The position numbers and the translations under genes were made by a program. Under the pieces are notes generated by a model. It saw only the letters and a program-made list of their open reading frames with translations, was not told the DNA's origin and made no database searches. A stretch of 59,404 bases of DNA from Thermoleophilia bacterium (GTDB lineage: Bacteria > Actinomycetota > Thermoleophilia > Solirubrobacterales > 70-9), in contig JAENXK010000002.1 in NCBI GenBank assembly GCA_016649615.1, positions 1-59,404 of the forward strand, written 5' to 3'. Of the stretch, positions 34,217 through 42,474 are shown in pieces; within the stretch, counting starts at the first letter, position 1; each line of letters begins with the position of its first letter.

Positions 34217-34475
34217 TTATTGCCAATCCCAGCAGCATCTCCTCGATCGAATCTCCGAGGGCGACGGGATCGGTGCCGACCTCGTTGATGATCGCCCCGG
34301 CTGCCGCGACCGAGAGGCCGGCGGTGCCGATCACGATCGCCAGGGTGATCCCCGAGGCCTCGCCGGCACGGGCCGGCGAAACCACGGCCTGGGTGCCGAT
34401 CGTCGCCATCGACCAGCCGATTCCGTATCCGCCGCCGAACGCGACCAGGCCGATCATGAAGACGAGCAGCGGCGG
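34119..34475 (-). pseudogene. MFS transporter, 3' remnant only
   Basis: About 118 codons match the last part of a major facilitator transporter: LVAFGGGYGIGWSMATIGTQ, VVSPARAGEASGITLAIVIG and a last pair of helices ending LTAALYPWASRASRRQ. Upstream of about 34475 the frame stays open but is arginine-rich and unlike any transporter, and no start codon or signal is evident. This indicates that 9-10 helices have been deleted. The remnant overlaps the end of the AI-2E frame tail-to-tail. The 34476-34701 stretch upstream holds nothing I recognise. Confidence 0.6.
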
Positions 34476-34701
34476 CCTCCGTCTCTGACGGGTCCTCTTC
34501 GGCGCCCGGGTGGCTCGGGTGGCGATGCCACCAGCGAAAGTCCATACTGCGGCTACCCTAGCCCCGTCTTCGCGTTCCTGCCCTGTCCGGGGTTCGCGAT
34601 ACGGTCCTGCGGACCCCGGGGCTTGGGCCGCTCCGTCGCGCGACCGTCCACACCCGCCGCCGGCCGTAACCGCGGCAGAAGAGAAAGAAACCGACAAAGG
34701 G

Positions 34702-35559
34702 ATGAGCAAGGTAGTCCGGGAAGAGCTGGTGGTCGGCCGGATCCGTCTGGGGCTGCGCAGCACTTCCGGCCGGGGCAAGCCGCTGGTGATGCTTCACGGA
34801 CTGATGGACAGCGCCGAAAGCTGGGACCCTTTCGCCCGGTCGCTCTCCCGCCCGACTCTCGCCTTCGACCTGCCGGGATTCGGCGAGAGCGCCCTGGCCG
34901 GCGATGAGCTCGAAAAATGGCAGAAGCTGTTCAGCCGCGCCCTGGAGAAACTTGATGTGGAGGGCTGCTTTCTGCTGGGTCATTCGCTCGGCGGATTGCT
35001 CGCATCGTCCCTGGCGGCGGCACGGTCGGAGGAGACCCGGGCGCTGCTGCTGATCGCCCCGGCCGGCTACGGCCGGATCCCCCTGGCACAGCTGCTCGGC
35101 CGCCGGGAAATGGAGTTTCTGCTCGGCCGGACCGCCCCCGGGGCGATGCGCTTTCGACCGCTGGTCCGCCTGGCCTACGGCAACCTGTTCTCCCACCATC
35201 ACGAACTCTCCGAAAGCCTGATGGAACGCCTCACCACCTCCCGGCGCACCATGGTCCCCGGCATTCGCAAGGCGATGCACATCCTTCGCAGCCTGTCGCA
35301 GGAGCCTTTCAGCGAAAGCCCTTACCAAGGGACCGTGGCGGCCCTTTTCGGCGAGCACGATCGCCTGATCCCGCCCAAGCGCACGATCGAGGGCCTTCGG
35401 AAGGTCTTTCCCCAAGCGCGCAAATCTATTTTCAAGGGCATCGGTCATCACCCGCAGGAGGAGTCTCCCGCGCAGACCCTCCGCTGGATCGCCAAGTGGA
35501 GCGAATGCCGCGTGCGCGAGCCGCTGATGCTCTCCGAGGGAGAACAGCTCTTCGACTGA
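34702..35559 (+). CDS. Alpha/beta-hydrolase
   Basis: The 285-aa protein has KPLVMLHGLMDSAESWDPFA (oxyanion HG), AFDLPGFGESALAG, nucleophile elbow CFLLGHSLGGLLASSLAA, an acid residue in ALFGEHDRLIPPKRTIEGL and the catalytic His in IFKGIGHHPQEESPAQTL. It belongs to the broad esterase/epoxide-hydrolase-like group, with no substrate assigned. ATG 34702 is preceded by an AAAGGG site; the open frame extends upstream to 34510 but that part is low-complexity and unlike the family. It converges on the GNAT gene 17 nt downstream. Confidence 0.86.
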   Translation: MSKVVREELVVGRIRLGLRSTSGRGKPLVMLHGLMDSAESWDPFARSLSRPTLAFDLPGFGESALAGDELEKWQKLFSRALEKLDVEGCFLLGHSLGGLLASSLAAARSEETRALLLIAPAGYGRIPLAQLLGRREMEFLLGRTAPGAMRFRPLVRLAYGNLFSHHHELSESLMERLTTSRRTMVPGIRKAMHILRSLSQEPFSESPYQGTVAALFGEHDRLIPPKRTIEGLRKVFPQARKSIFKGIGHHPQEESPAQTLRWIAKWSECRVREPLMLSEGEQLFD

Positions 35560-35576
35560 GCCCGACCGGTTCGCGG

Positions 35577-36425
35577 TTAGCCCAGCTCGAGGCTGCTGAT
35601 GCCGAAGATCCGGGAGAGCGGCAGGTCCGGATCCGGTCCCCGGTATATCCGGGCAGTCTCGAAGCTGCGTTCCATTTCCAGCGACTCGAGCAGGTCGACC
35701 GCCGCCTGGTTCGGCAGCGGCACGTCGACGGCGACCCCGCCGTCCTCCCCCTCGGCCAGCGCCAGGATCAGCGACTTCGCGGTGTGGGCGTCCCCGGCGA
35801 AGACCGGACCGATCCGGCGGCCGAGGCCGGTCTTCCGGGAGGCCGCGAAGCCGGTGATCGCGCCAGTGTGGTCAGTCGTGACCAGCGAATCGCGCCCCGG
35901 CCCCTCGATCCACAGTTTGAGAAACCCCGGTCGCCGGCCGAAGCAGTGACGGCCGTCGAAGGCGACCAGCCTTTCGAAATCAACTTCGGTCGCCGGGCGT
36001 GTCGGGGCCGGGAGACCGTCACTTCCCGGAAGGCTCCCGGACGAGTACCGGGCGTTCCCGTAGGCCACCCGGAAGCCTTCCGACTCATAGTTGGCGACCT
36101 GTTCGGGAACGGCATCACCGCCCAGGGTCAGTCCGGAAAAGCGTGGCAGAACTTCGTCCCAGAGCCGCTTTCCCAGCCCGGATCCCCGCAGCCCCGGATC
36201 GACGATGTAAAAGCCGAGGAAGACGACCTCCGGCGAGCAGCGGACGGCCGAGATCGTCGCCACCCGATGGCCGTCGAGCTCGGCCGCGAAGAACCCCTCC
36301 GGGTCGGCGGCGAAAAAGGGATCGGCGTCGGAGAGACCGGGCTCCCAGCCCTCGCGGTCGGCCCGCGCGACCGCTTCACGAACCTGATCGAGGTTCATCG
36401 CCCTGATCACGAATTCACCGCTCAA
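35577..36425 (-). CDS. Double-GNAT acetyltransferase (YitH-like)
   Basis: The 282-aa protein from TTG 36425 has an N-terminal GNAT domain with VVFLGFYIVDPGLRGSGLGK, the acetyl-CoA pyrophosphate loop (R/Q-x-x-G-x-G/A). It has a C-terminal second GNAT-like domain (FDGRHCFGRRPGFLKLWIEG and VAVDVPLPNQAAVDLLESLE), as in the YitH/HolE-type family. An alternative GTG ten codons or fewer downstream, before IRAMNLDQ, is also plausible because the TTG start lacks a strong ribosome site. The acceptor molecule is unknown; an amine or amino acid is likely. Confidence 0.83.
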   Translation of the reverse strand: MSGEFVIRAMNLDQVREAVARADREGWEPGLSDADPFFAADPEGFFAAELDGHRVATISAVRCSPEVVFLGFYIVDPGLRGSGLGKRLWDEVLPRFSGLTLGGDAVPEQVANYESEGFRVAYGNARYSSGSLPGSDGLPAPTRPATEVDFERLVAFDGRHCFGRRPGFLKLWIEGPGRDSLVTTDHTGAITGFAASRKTGLGRRIGPVFAGDAHTAKSLILALAEGEDGGVAVDVPLPNQAAVDLLESLEMERSFETARIYRGPDPDLPLSRIFGISSLELG

Positions 36426-36441
36426 GATCAGACTCTGGCGT

Positions 36442-38217
36442 CTATGGAGATGAAGGCCGCAGCGCCGCCACCGAATCGGCGAACCCCGTCGCCCTGAGCG
36501 AGCCGAGACCGGTTGCGAGATCGTAGCCCGGCTGGGCGGCTCCGCCGGCCGGAGTCTTGCCTGCCGCCGAGTCCGGCTTGCGCGAGCTCGTTCCGGTCGT
36601 GATGTCGTAGAAGACGGAGTCGTACCCGGGTCCGCGAGCCAGCTCGTACAGCAGGGGCGGCAGCGATCCGAGAGCCGGCCGGCCGGCGGCCATCTCCTGC
36701 TGCAGGACGAGTGACACCATCGCCGCAGTCAGTGGGGTCGCGGCGCTGGTACCGCCGCCGATCCCCCAGCCGCCACCGTCCCCCTGGTAGGTGGCGAGTC
36801 CCGGTGTGAACGAGGCCATTGCGGCGAGGTCCGGGCTGAGGCGGGTTGCTTTCCCGGACTGGATCGAAGGGCCGATACCCGGCGCCTGTTGAAAGCCCGG
36901 CCGATTCCAAGTGTCACTCGGGCCGCCACCCGACCCGACGCCCTGCCCGGGCTGGGTTGCGTAGGTCGACCAGACGACCTGATCGGCGATCTCGTTGCCC
37001 GGCGTCAGGCTCAGGTCGGTGCCACCGATGCCTGTGGTGAATCGCGAGCTAGTAGGGAACGACGCTCCGCGGGCGCTGGTGAAGCAGCCACGGAAGCCGA
37101 GGTCACCGGACGCTGCCAGGGTGGTGATCCCCAGGGCTGCCGCCTGGGCCAGCAGCCGCTGTCCGAGCCGGAGTTGGGCTTTGGTGAAGCGGTTCTCGCA
37201 GACGCCGTCGCTGATCGAGAGGACCTGGGGCAGCCGGCCACCCTGGCGGGACGCGTCGAGTGCGCCGAACATGAACAGGGCGAAGGAGTGGCTGAAGCTC
37301 TGGTCGAGCGGCACGTAGATCGGCGTGATCTGATCGAGGCCCGGGGCCAGAGCGGCGAGTGCTTCGACGTCGAGCACCGTCTCCTCGGGAGAGGTCCCGG
37401 CTGCGGCGCTCGGCATGGCGATCTGCTCGACCTTCGGGGCCTGGAGCCCGAAGCACTTTGCCCAGGTGCTGAAGCTGGCGGTATCGACCTCCTGCGAGCT
37501 CAGCGTCGCGACGCGCACGCCGGAGCCGTCGAGGCCCCGGGCGTACAGCGGGTCGACTCCGTAGGCGGTTGCGAGCTGGTTCGGAGTGAAGGCGCCGGTC
37601 TTGACCGCCCCCTGGCAGCCGCTCGGCGTGCCGGTATTGGTGCCGGCTTTCCGGGCGGTCGCGCCGGGGTTCTGACCGCCGCCGGGTTCGTAGACTTCGC
37701 CGACTGACACTTGGTGAACGGCCCCTCGCAGACGTTTCGGCCGGCAGAGTCCGCCGGTCGGTGGCCCGGCTCCCCGGGCGCAGAAGATGCGTCTTCCCGC
37801 ATTCGGGGTCATCACGGCGAGGACCACCGTCCTGCCCGAACTCAGCTCCACCTTGCCCACTCCCCGCTGCTTCGCGAGGTACCGCCTGACCCGTTGCCGG
37901 TCGGCCTTGCTCGCCGAAAAGCGGTCTCTGAACTGGGCGGGGGAAAGGAACTGGCGGTAGCGCGCAGAGGTAGGTTTCGATACCTGTCCGGCGAATCGCC
38001 CCGGCTCGCCCCGCCCGCGCAGTCCGAGCAGGACCACCCGGCGCATGGCCGGTTCACTCGCACTGATGGCCGCCTCCGCCGAGTCCGGACCGGCTTCGCC
38101 CGCCGGATTGTGGCCGGTGGCCGCCGACGAGACCGTCGGGGCGCCGAGAAAGAGGAGCACCGGCACAGCCACCTTGAGCCATGCCGGCCGGCTGCGTGAT
38201 GGAAGGAGAGCCCTCAC
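36442..38217 (-). CDS. Secreted S53 (sedolisin/kumamolisin-type) serine-carboxyl peptidase
   Basis: The 591-aa precursor has a signal peptide (LKVAVPVLLFLGAPTVSSAA). A pro-domain (about 40-195) includes RYRQFLSPAQFRDRF, characteristic of pro-kumamolisin. The S53 catalytic domain starts near 205 (FTPNQLATAYG). Catalytic Glu279 and Asp283 lie in PEETVLDVEALAALAPG, oxyanion Asp371 in LAASGDLGFRG, and Ser491 in WGIGGGTSAATPLTAAM. Calcium-binding residues follow in YDSVFYDITTGTS and GYDLATGLGSL. All key residues are present, so an active extracellular acid protease is predicted. GTG 38217 follows a GATAGT hexamer by 6 nt. Confidence 0.93.
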   Translation of the reverse strand: MRALLPSRSRPAWLKVAVPVLLFLGAPTVSSAATGHNPAGEAGPDSAEAAISASEPAMRRVVLLGLRGRGEPGRFAGQVSKPTSARYRQFLSPAQFRDRFSASKADRQRVRRYLAKQRGVGKVELSSGRTVVLAVMTPNAGRRIFCARGAGPPTGGLCRPKRLRGAVHQVSVGEVYEPGGGQNPGATARKAGTNTGTPSGCQGAVKTGAFTPNQLATAYGVDPLYARGLDGSGVRVATLSSQEVDTASFSTWAKCFGLQAPKVEQIAMPSAAAGTSPEETVLDVEALAALAPGLDQITPIYVPLDQSFSHSFALFMFGALDASRQGGRLPQVLSISDGVCENRFTKAQLRLGQRLLAQAAALGITTLAASGDLGFRGCFTSARGASFPTSSRFTTGIGGTDLSLTPGNEIADQVVWSTYATQPGQGVGSGGGPSDTWNRPGFQQAPGIGPSIQSGKATRLSPDLAAMASFTPGLATYQGDGGGWGIGGGTSAATPLTAAMVSLVLQQEMAAGRPALGSLPPLLYELARGPGYDSVFYDITTGTSSRKPDSAAGKTPAGGAAQPGYDLATGLGSLRATGFADSVAALRPSSP

Positions 38218-38289
38218 CCGGTCACTATCGCATGCCCGGAGCAGCGCTGCCGCTTTTTCGTCACCGCCCGGAACGCATCTCGCAGATCC

Positions 38290-39258
38290 CTACGTCGTGA
38301 CGATGATCTTTCCCCGGGTGTGTCCCTCTCCCTGGTACTGCATCGCCTCGGGGACCTCGCTCAGCCCGTAACTCCGGTCGATCACCGGCGTCACCTTTCC
38401 GGCTTCGACCATCTCCTTCAGGGTGGTCAGGTCTTTCCGGTTGGCGGTCGCCACGAAGGCGCGCATCGTCTGGCCCACGAATGGTGAGGTCGCGAGCGTC
38501 CTGAGCAGACGACCGAGTCCGAACCATCGACCGGGGTCCGATTTGCCGATCAGCACGTACGTACCCCGGGGGGTCAGGGCGCGCCGGCAGTCCGCGAGCG
38601 AATGGCTTGACACGAGATCCAGCATCACGTCGTAGCGCTCCCCGCTTTCGGTGAAGTCCTCCAGGGCGTAGTCGATGATCCGTTCAGCGCCGATTGACCT
38701 GACCATGTCGGCGTTTCTGGCGCTGCAGACACCGGTGACTTCGGCTCCGAAAGCGTTTGCGATCTGCACCGCGAAAGTCCCGACGCCACCGGATGCACCG
38801 TTGACCAGCACCGTCTGTCCCGGCCGGACTTTTGCCTGGTCGCGGACGGCTTTCAGCGCGGTGATGGCCGAGTCTCCGACTGCCGCGGATTGTTCGAACG
38901 TGAGGTCGGCCGGTTTCATCAGAAAGTTGTCCTCGCCGGCGCACGCATATTCGGCGAAAGCGCCGTCGCACCAGCCGAATACCTCCGCACCCGGCTGAAG
39001 TGTCCTGACGTCCCTGCCGACCGATTTGACCTCGCCCGCGACGTTGATTCCCGGGACGGGGTGCTTCGGCTTGCGCAGGCCCCCGGCAAGGCGGACGATG
39101 TATGGCAGGCCCCTCATCATGTGCCAGTCGCCGATGTTGACCGAAGCCGCGCGGGTGCGCACCAGCACCTCGTCGTTCCCGATTTCCGGCCTGTCGATAT
39201 CCCGTATCTCGAGGACTTCTCCGGGCGACCCATATCTGTCCTGGACGATTGCTTTCAT
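38290..39258 (-). CDS. NAD(P)-dependent alcohol dehydrogenase, quinone-reductase-like MDR
   Basis: The 322-aa medium-chain dehydrogenase/reductase has an N-terminal GroES-like domain (VLVRTRAASVNIGDWHMMRG) and VPGINVAGEVKSVGRDV. Its Rossmann loop is TVLVNGASGGVGTFAVQIAN. The structural and catalytic zinc ligands of classical ADH are missing, placing it with zinc-independent quinone oxidoreductase/NAD(P)-dependent alcohol dehydrogenases. ATG 39258 lies 9 nt after the stop of the acyl-CoA ligase gene, so the two form an operon. It could reduce an aldehyde, enone or quinone; in this context a role in aldehyde/alcohol interconversion is possible but unproven. Confidence 0.87.
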   Translation of the reverse strand: MKAIVQDRYGSPGEVLEIRDIDRPEIGNDEVLVRTRAASVNIGDWHMMRGLPYIVRLAGGLRKPKHPVPGINVAGEVKSVGRDVRTLQPGAEVFGWCDGAFAEYACAGEDNFLMKPADLTFEQSAAVGDSAITALKAVRDQAKVRPGQTVLVNGASGGVGTFAVQIANAFGAEVTGVCSARNADMVRSIGAERIIDYALEDFTESGERYDVMLDLVSSHSLADCRRALTPRGTYVLIGKSDPGRWFGLGRLLRTLATSPFVGQTMRAFVATANRKDLTTLKEMVEAGKVTPVIDRSYGLSEVPEAMQYQGEGHTRGKIIVTT

Positions 39259-39267
39259 CAGAGCCCG

Positions 39268-40815
39268 CTACTCCTGGCGCAGTTCGATCCGCCGGATCTT
39301 TCCGGTCAGCGTCTTGGGCAGCTCGTCGGTGAACTCGATCTGGCGGGGGTAGGCGTAGGCACTGAGTGATCCCCGCACCGAACCCATGATCTCCGAGGCG
39401 AGCTCGTCGGAGGGCTCATGACCTTCGTCCAGGACCACGAACGCCTTGACGATGTCGCCCTTGACTCCTTTCGGGTCCGGGGCGGCGACCGCGGCGGCCT
39501 CGTGGACGGCGGGGTGCTCGATACAGGCCGATTCGACCTCGAATGGACCGATCCGGTAGCCGGCCGAGATGATCACGTCGTCGGAGCGGCCGGCGAACCA
39601 GTAGTAGCCGTCCTCGTCCCTCTCAGCCGCATCCTGGGTGTGGAACCACTCGCCCTCGAAGTCCCGGGCGGACGCCTCCGGGTTGTCCCAGTAACGCAGG
39701 GGGTAGTGCGGGTTAGTGCGGGCCCTGAGGCAGATCTCGCCGCGCTCACCGTCCGGCACCGGGTTCTCGTCCGGGTCGAGAATCTCGACCTGCCAGCCCG
39801 GCATCGGCTTGCCCATCGAGCCTTCGCGGACCTCCATGAAGGGGAAGTTGCCGACCAGGGGGTAGGACTCGCTCAGCCCGTAGTAGTCGAGCGCGGTCAC
39901 GCCGTACTGGTCCCGGAACCAGCGGATCGCCTCCGGATTGAGCGCCTCGCCCGCAGAGCAGACCTGCCGGAAGACCTGGGGGTACTTTTCGCCGGCGTCT
40001 TCGACCGCCATCATCGCCCGCATCGCGGTCGGGGTGGTGAACACGTTGCTGACCCTGTTGCGGGAAAGCGCCTCCAGCTGGACCGCCGGGTCGAAGCCGC
40101 CCTTGCGTGCGTATACGTACTGGACCGCGCCGAGCCGCCAGGGACCGAGCAGCGGACAGATGCCGGCCGCCCAGGCCCACTCGCCCATGCCGTGGAAGAT
40201 CTCTCCGTCCTCGACCTCGTGGCAGTAGCTGAATTCTTCGTGACCGAGGATGTATCGGTGGGCGTGGAGGATGCCCTTGGCCAGGCCGGTCGTGCCGGAG
40301 GTGAAGAAGATCTCGGCCGGGTCGTCGGCCAGCGTGTCGAGCGTCTCGAAGTCGTCGTCGTATTCGGCCAGCAGGCCCGCGTCGAGCGAAATTACGTGGT
40401 CGACCAGTTCTGCCGGCATGCGGCCGGCGTTTTCGGCGTCGGTCACGATCACCTTGGCGCCGGAGGTCCTGATGCGGTGCTCGATCCCGTCGTCGCCGTA
40501 GAGGACCGACATGGCGATCAGGATGCCGCCGACCTTCCAGGTGCCGAAAAAGACCGCGGCGGTCTCGGGTGAGGCCGGGACGCAGACGGCTACCCGATCG
40601 CCTTTGCCGACCCCGTGCGCTGTCAGCATGTTGGCGGCCCGGTTGGCCAGGGACTGCTGCTCTCCCCAGGTGACTTCCCGCCGGGTGCCGGCGTGGTCCT
40701 CGAAGATCATCGCCAGCTTGTCCGGAGGGTGCCTGTCGCAGACATCGGCGGCGATGTTGTAGTGCTCCGGCACCCGCCATTCGTGCTCGGCGCAGACCTC
40801 GTCGTAGCGGCTCAT
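39268..40815 (-). CDS. Acyl-CoA synthetase (AMP-forming)
   Basis: The 515-aa enzyme has the ANL-superfamily motifs. These are the phosphate loop EIFFTSGTTGLAKGILHAH, the aromatic/TE motif in ALDYYGLSESYPLVGNFPF, adenylation Asp in WFHTQDAAERDEDGYYWFAG, hinge GRSDDVIISAGYRIGPFEVE and catalytic Lys in LPKTLTGKIRRIEL. Size and motif order fit acetyl/medium-chain acyl-CoA ligases (ACSM-like). It activates a carboxylic acid to acyl-AMP and then acyl-CoA in the cytosol. An AGGAGGA site precedes ATG 40815. It diverges from the WS/DGAT gene and leads an operon with the MDR dehydrogenase. Confidence 0.92.
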   Translation of the reverse strand: MSRYDEVCAEHEWRVPEHYNIAADVCDRHPPDKLAMIFEDHAGTRREVTWGEQQSLANRAANMLTAHGVGKGDRVAVCVPASPETAAVFFGTWKVGGILIAMSVLYGDDGIEHRIRTSGAKVIVTDAENAGRMPAELVDHVISLDAGLLAEYDDDFETLDTLADDPAEIFFTSGTTGLAKGILHAHRYILGHEEFSYCHEVEDGEIFHGMGEWAWAAGICPLLGPWRLGAVQYVYARKGGFDPAVQLEALSRNRVSNVFTTPTAMRAMMAVEDAGEKYPQVFRQVCSAGEALNPEAIRWFRDQYGVTALDYYGLSESYPLVGNFPFMEVREGSMGKPMPGWQVEILDPDENPVPDGERGEICLRARTNPHYPLRYWDNPEASARDFEGEWFHTQDAAERDEDGYYWFAGRSDDVIISAGYRIGPFEVESACIEHPAVHEAAAVAAPDPKGVKGDIVKAFVVLDEGHEPSDELASEIMGSVRGSLSAYAYPRQIEFTDELPKTLTGKIRRIELRQE

Positions 40816-40913
40816 CGAATGCTGATCCTCCTGTCGGACATTGGCTTCGGTCGCATCGTAGCCCGGTGGTGATCAGGATCATGTCTCGACCGAGAGCGCT
40901 TATGCTAGAGGAC

Positions 40914-42344
40914 ATGAGCGCAACGCAGTCGATGACACACCCGGACGCGGCGTGGCTGCATATGGACCAGCCGACGAACCTGATGGTCATTACCGGGGTT
41001 CTGTGGTTTGATCGGCCGCCGGACTGGGGGCAGGTGCGCGAGATCATTGAGACTCGATTCGTCGAGCCATACCCCCGCTTCCGCCAGCGGGTGGTCCAGG
41101 GCGGGCGGCCGTTCGCGGGCGAGCAATGGGAGGAAGACCCGCGGTTCGACCTCGACCTTCACGTCCATCGCGTCGCCCTGCCGCCGCCGGGCGACCAGGC
41201 GGCGCTCCGGGCCCTGGTCGCAGACCTGGCCGCCACCCCACTCGACCGCGCCAAGCCCCTGTGGGAGTTTTACCTGGTAGACGGCTTCGGCGACGGGGCC
41301 GCGATGGTTTCGCGGATCCACCACTGCATCGCTGACGGGATAGCGCTGGCGCGGGTCCTGCTCTCGCTGATGGATGACTCGCCGGACGCAGGATTCGCGC
41401 CGCCGGAGGCTCCGCGGGAAGAGTCCGGCCGCAACCCGCTCGGCGCCCTTGCCAACTCGGCGAAAGGTGCCTTCTCCACCACTCTCGGTGCGGCCGGGAC
41501 GGTCGCCCATGAGTCGCTGGAGGTGGCCAGACACCCTTCGCACATGCTCGATCTCGCCACCGTTACACGCGAAGACGCCGATGCGCTGGCCAGGGTGCTG
41601 CTCAAGGAACCGGACCCGCAGACCTCTTTCAAAGGTGAAATGGGAGTTGCGAAAGAGGTCGCCTGGTCGCGGCCGATCGCGCTCGAGGAGATCAGGACGA
41701 TGGGCCACGACACCGGGACCACGGTCAATGACATCGTGCTCACCGCGGTGGCCGGCGCCTTCCGGCGGTACCTGAGGCGGAACGACAGTCTCGTGGACGA
41801 GCTGACCGGCGTGATCCCATTCAACCTGAGGCCGCCCGATCAGCCGCTGCCGTCGACTCTCGGCAACCGCTTCGGCCTGGTGTCGGTCGGACTCCCGGTG
41901 GGGATCGGGGACCGGCGCCGGCGCCTTCACGAGATACATGACCGGATGGAGAAGATCAAGCATTCGCCCGAGGGAGTCGTGTCCTATGGAGTGCTGGACG
42001 CGATGGGCAGGGTGCCTGAACAGGTCGAGCGTCGTGTGGTCGACTTCTCCTCTGCCGGAAGCACCGCGGTGATCACGAATGTGCCCGGGCCGCGCGAGCC
42101 GGTCTACCTGGCCGGCACCCCGGTCGAAGGGGTGCTCGTCTGGGCTCCGGCTTCAGGTGGAATCTCGATGACGGTTTCGATCTTCAGCTATTCAGGACAG
42201 ATAACGGTCGGGCTGCTGGTGGACGCGGGCCTGATTCCCGATCCCGAGGTGATCACCCGCGCGCTCGAAAGTGAGATCGAGGCGCTGCTGCGCCTCAAGC
42301 GTCCCCCGACCCGACGCCAGTCGCGTCGAAAGCCCTCCGGCTGA
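40914..42344 (+). CDS. Wax ester synthase / diacylglycerol O-acyltransferase (WS/DGAT)
   Basis: The 476-aa protein has the catalytic HHxxxDG motif as HHCIADG (residues 136-142). It also has PLDRAKPLWEFYLVDGFGDG, the PLW motif before it, and downstream WS/DGAT markers: NDIVLTAVAGAFRRYL (ND motif) and TNVPGPREPVYLAG. It should transfer an acyl group from acyl-CoA to a long-chain alcohol or diacylglycerol, giving wax ester or triacylglycerol at the membrane. Start ATG 40914 is chosen because TATGCT (40901-40906) ends 7 nt upstream; it overlaps an AGAGGA sequence that could also act as ribosome site. The adjacent acyl-CoA ligase and AdhE could supply its substrates. Confidence 0.92.
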   Translation: MSATQSMTHPDAAWLHMDQPTNLMVITGVLWFDRPPDWGQVREIIETRFVEPYPRFRQRVVQGGRPFAGEQWEEDPRFDLDLHVHRVALPPPGDQAALRALVADLAATPLDRAKPLWEFYLVDGFGDGAAMVSRIHHCIADGIALARVLLSLMDDSPDAGFAPPEAPREESGRNPLGALANSAKGAFSTTLGAAGTVAHESLEVARHPSHMLDLATVTREDADALARVLLKEPDPQTSFKGEMGVAKEVAWSRPIALEEIRTMGHDTGTTVNDIVLTAVAGAFRRYLRRNDSLVDELTGVIPFNLRPPDQPLPSTLGNRFGLVSVGLPVGIGDRRRRLHEIHDRMEKIKHSPEGVVSYGVLDAMGRVPEQVERRVVDFSSAGSTAVITNVPGPREPVYLAGTPVEGVLVWAPASGGISMTVSIFSYSGQITVGLLVDAGLIPDPEVITRALESEIEALLRLKRPPTRRQSRRKPSG

Positions 42345-42426
42345 AAGCCCCGGGATCCGTCCGCGAGGAGTGCCCGGGAGCGCCCGGCAGGCACAGCGCT
42401 TCCTGAAATGGCGATACGGTAGCGCT

Positions 42427-42474
42427 GAGGTAGCTGATTCCCACGACCGCGGAGGTAGCTGATGCCCACGACGA
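42427..42474 (+). repeat. 25-bp tandem duplication of the AdhE ribosome site and start
   Basis: Two copies begin at 42427 and 42452. The second includes the GGAGGT ribosome site and ATG 42462 of AdhE. The first has ATT at the equivalent position, so it lacks a usual start codon. Confidence 0.75.
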
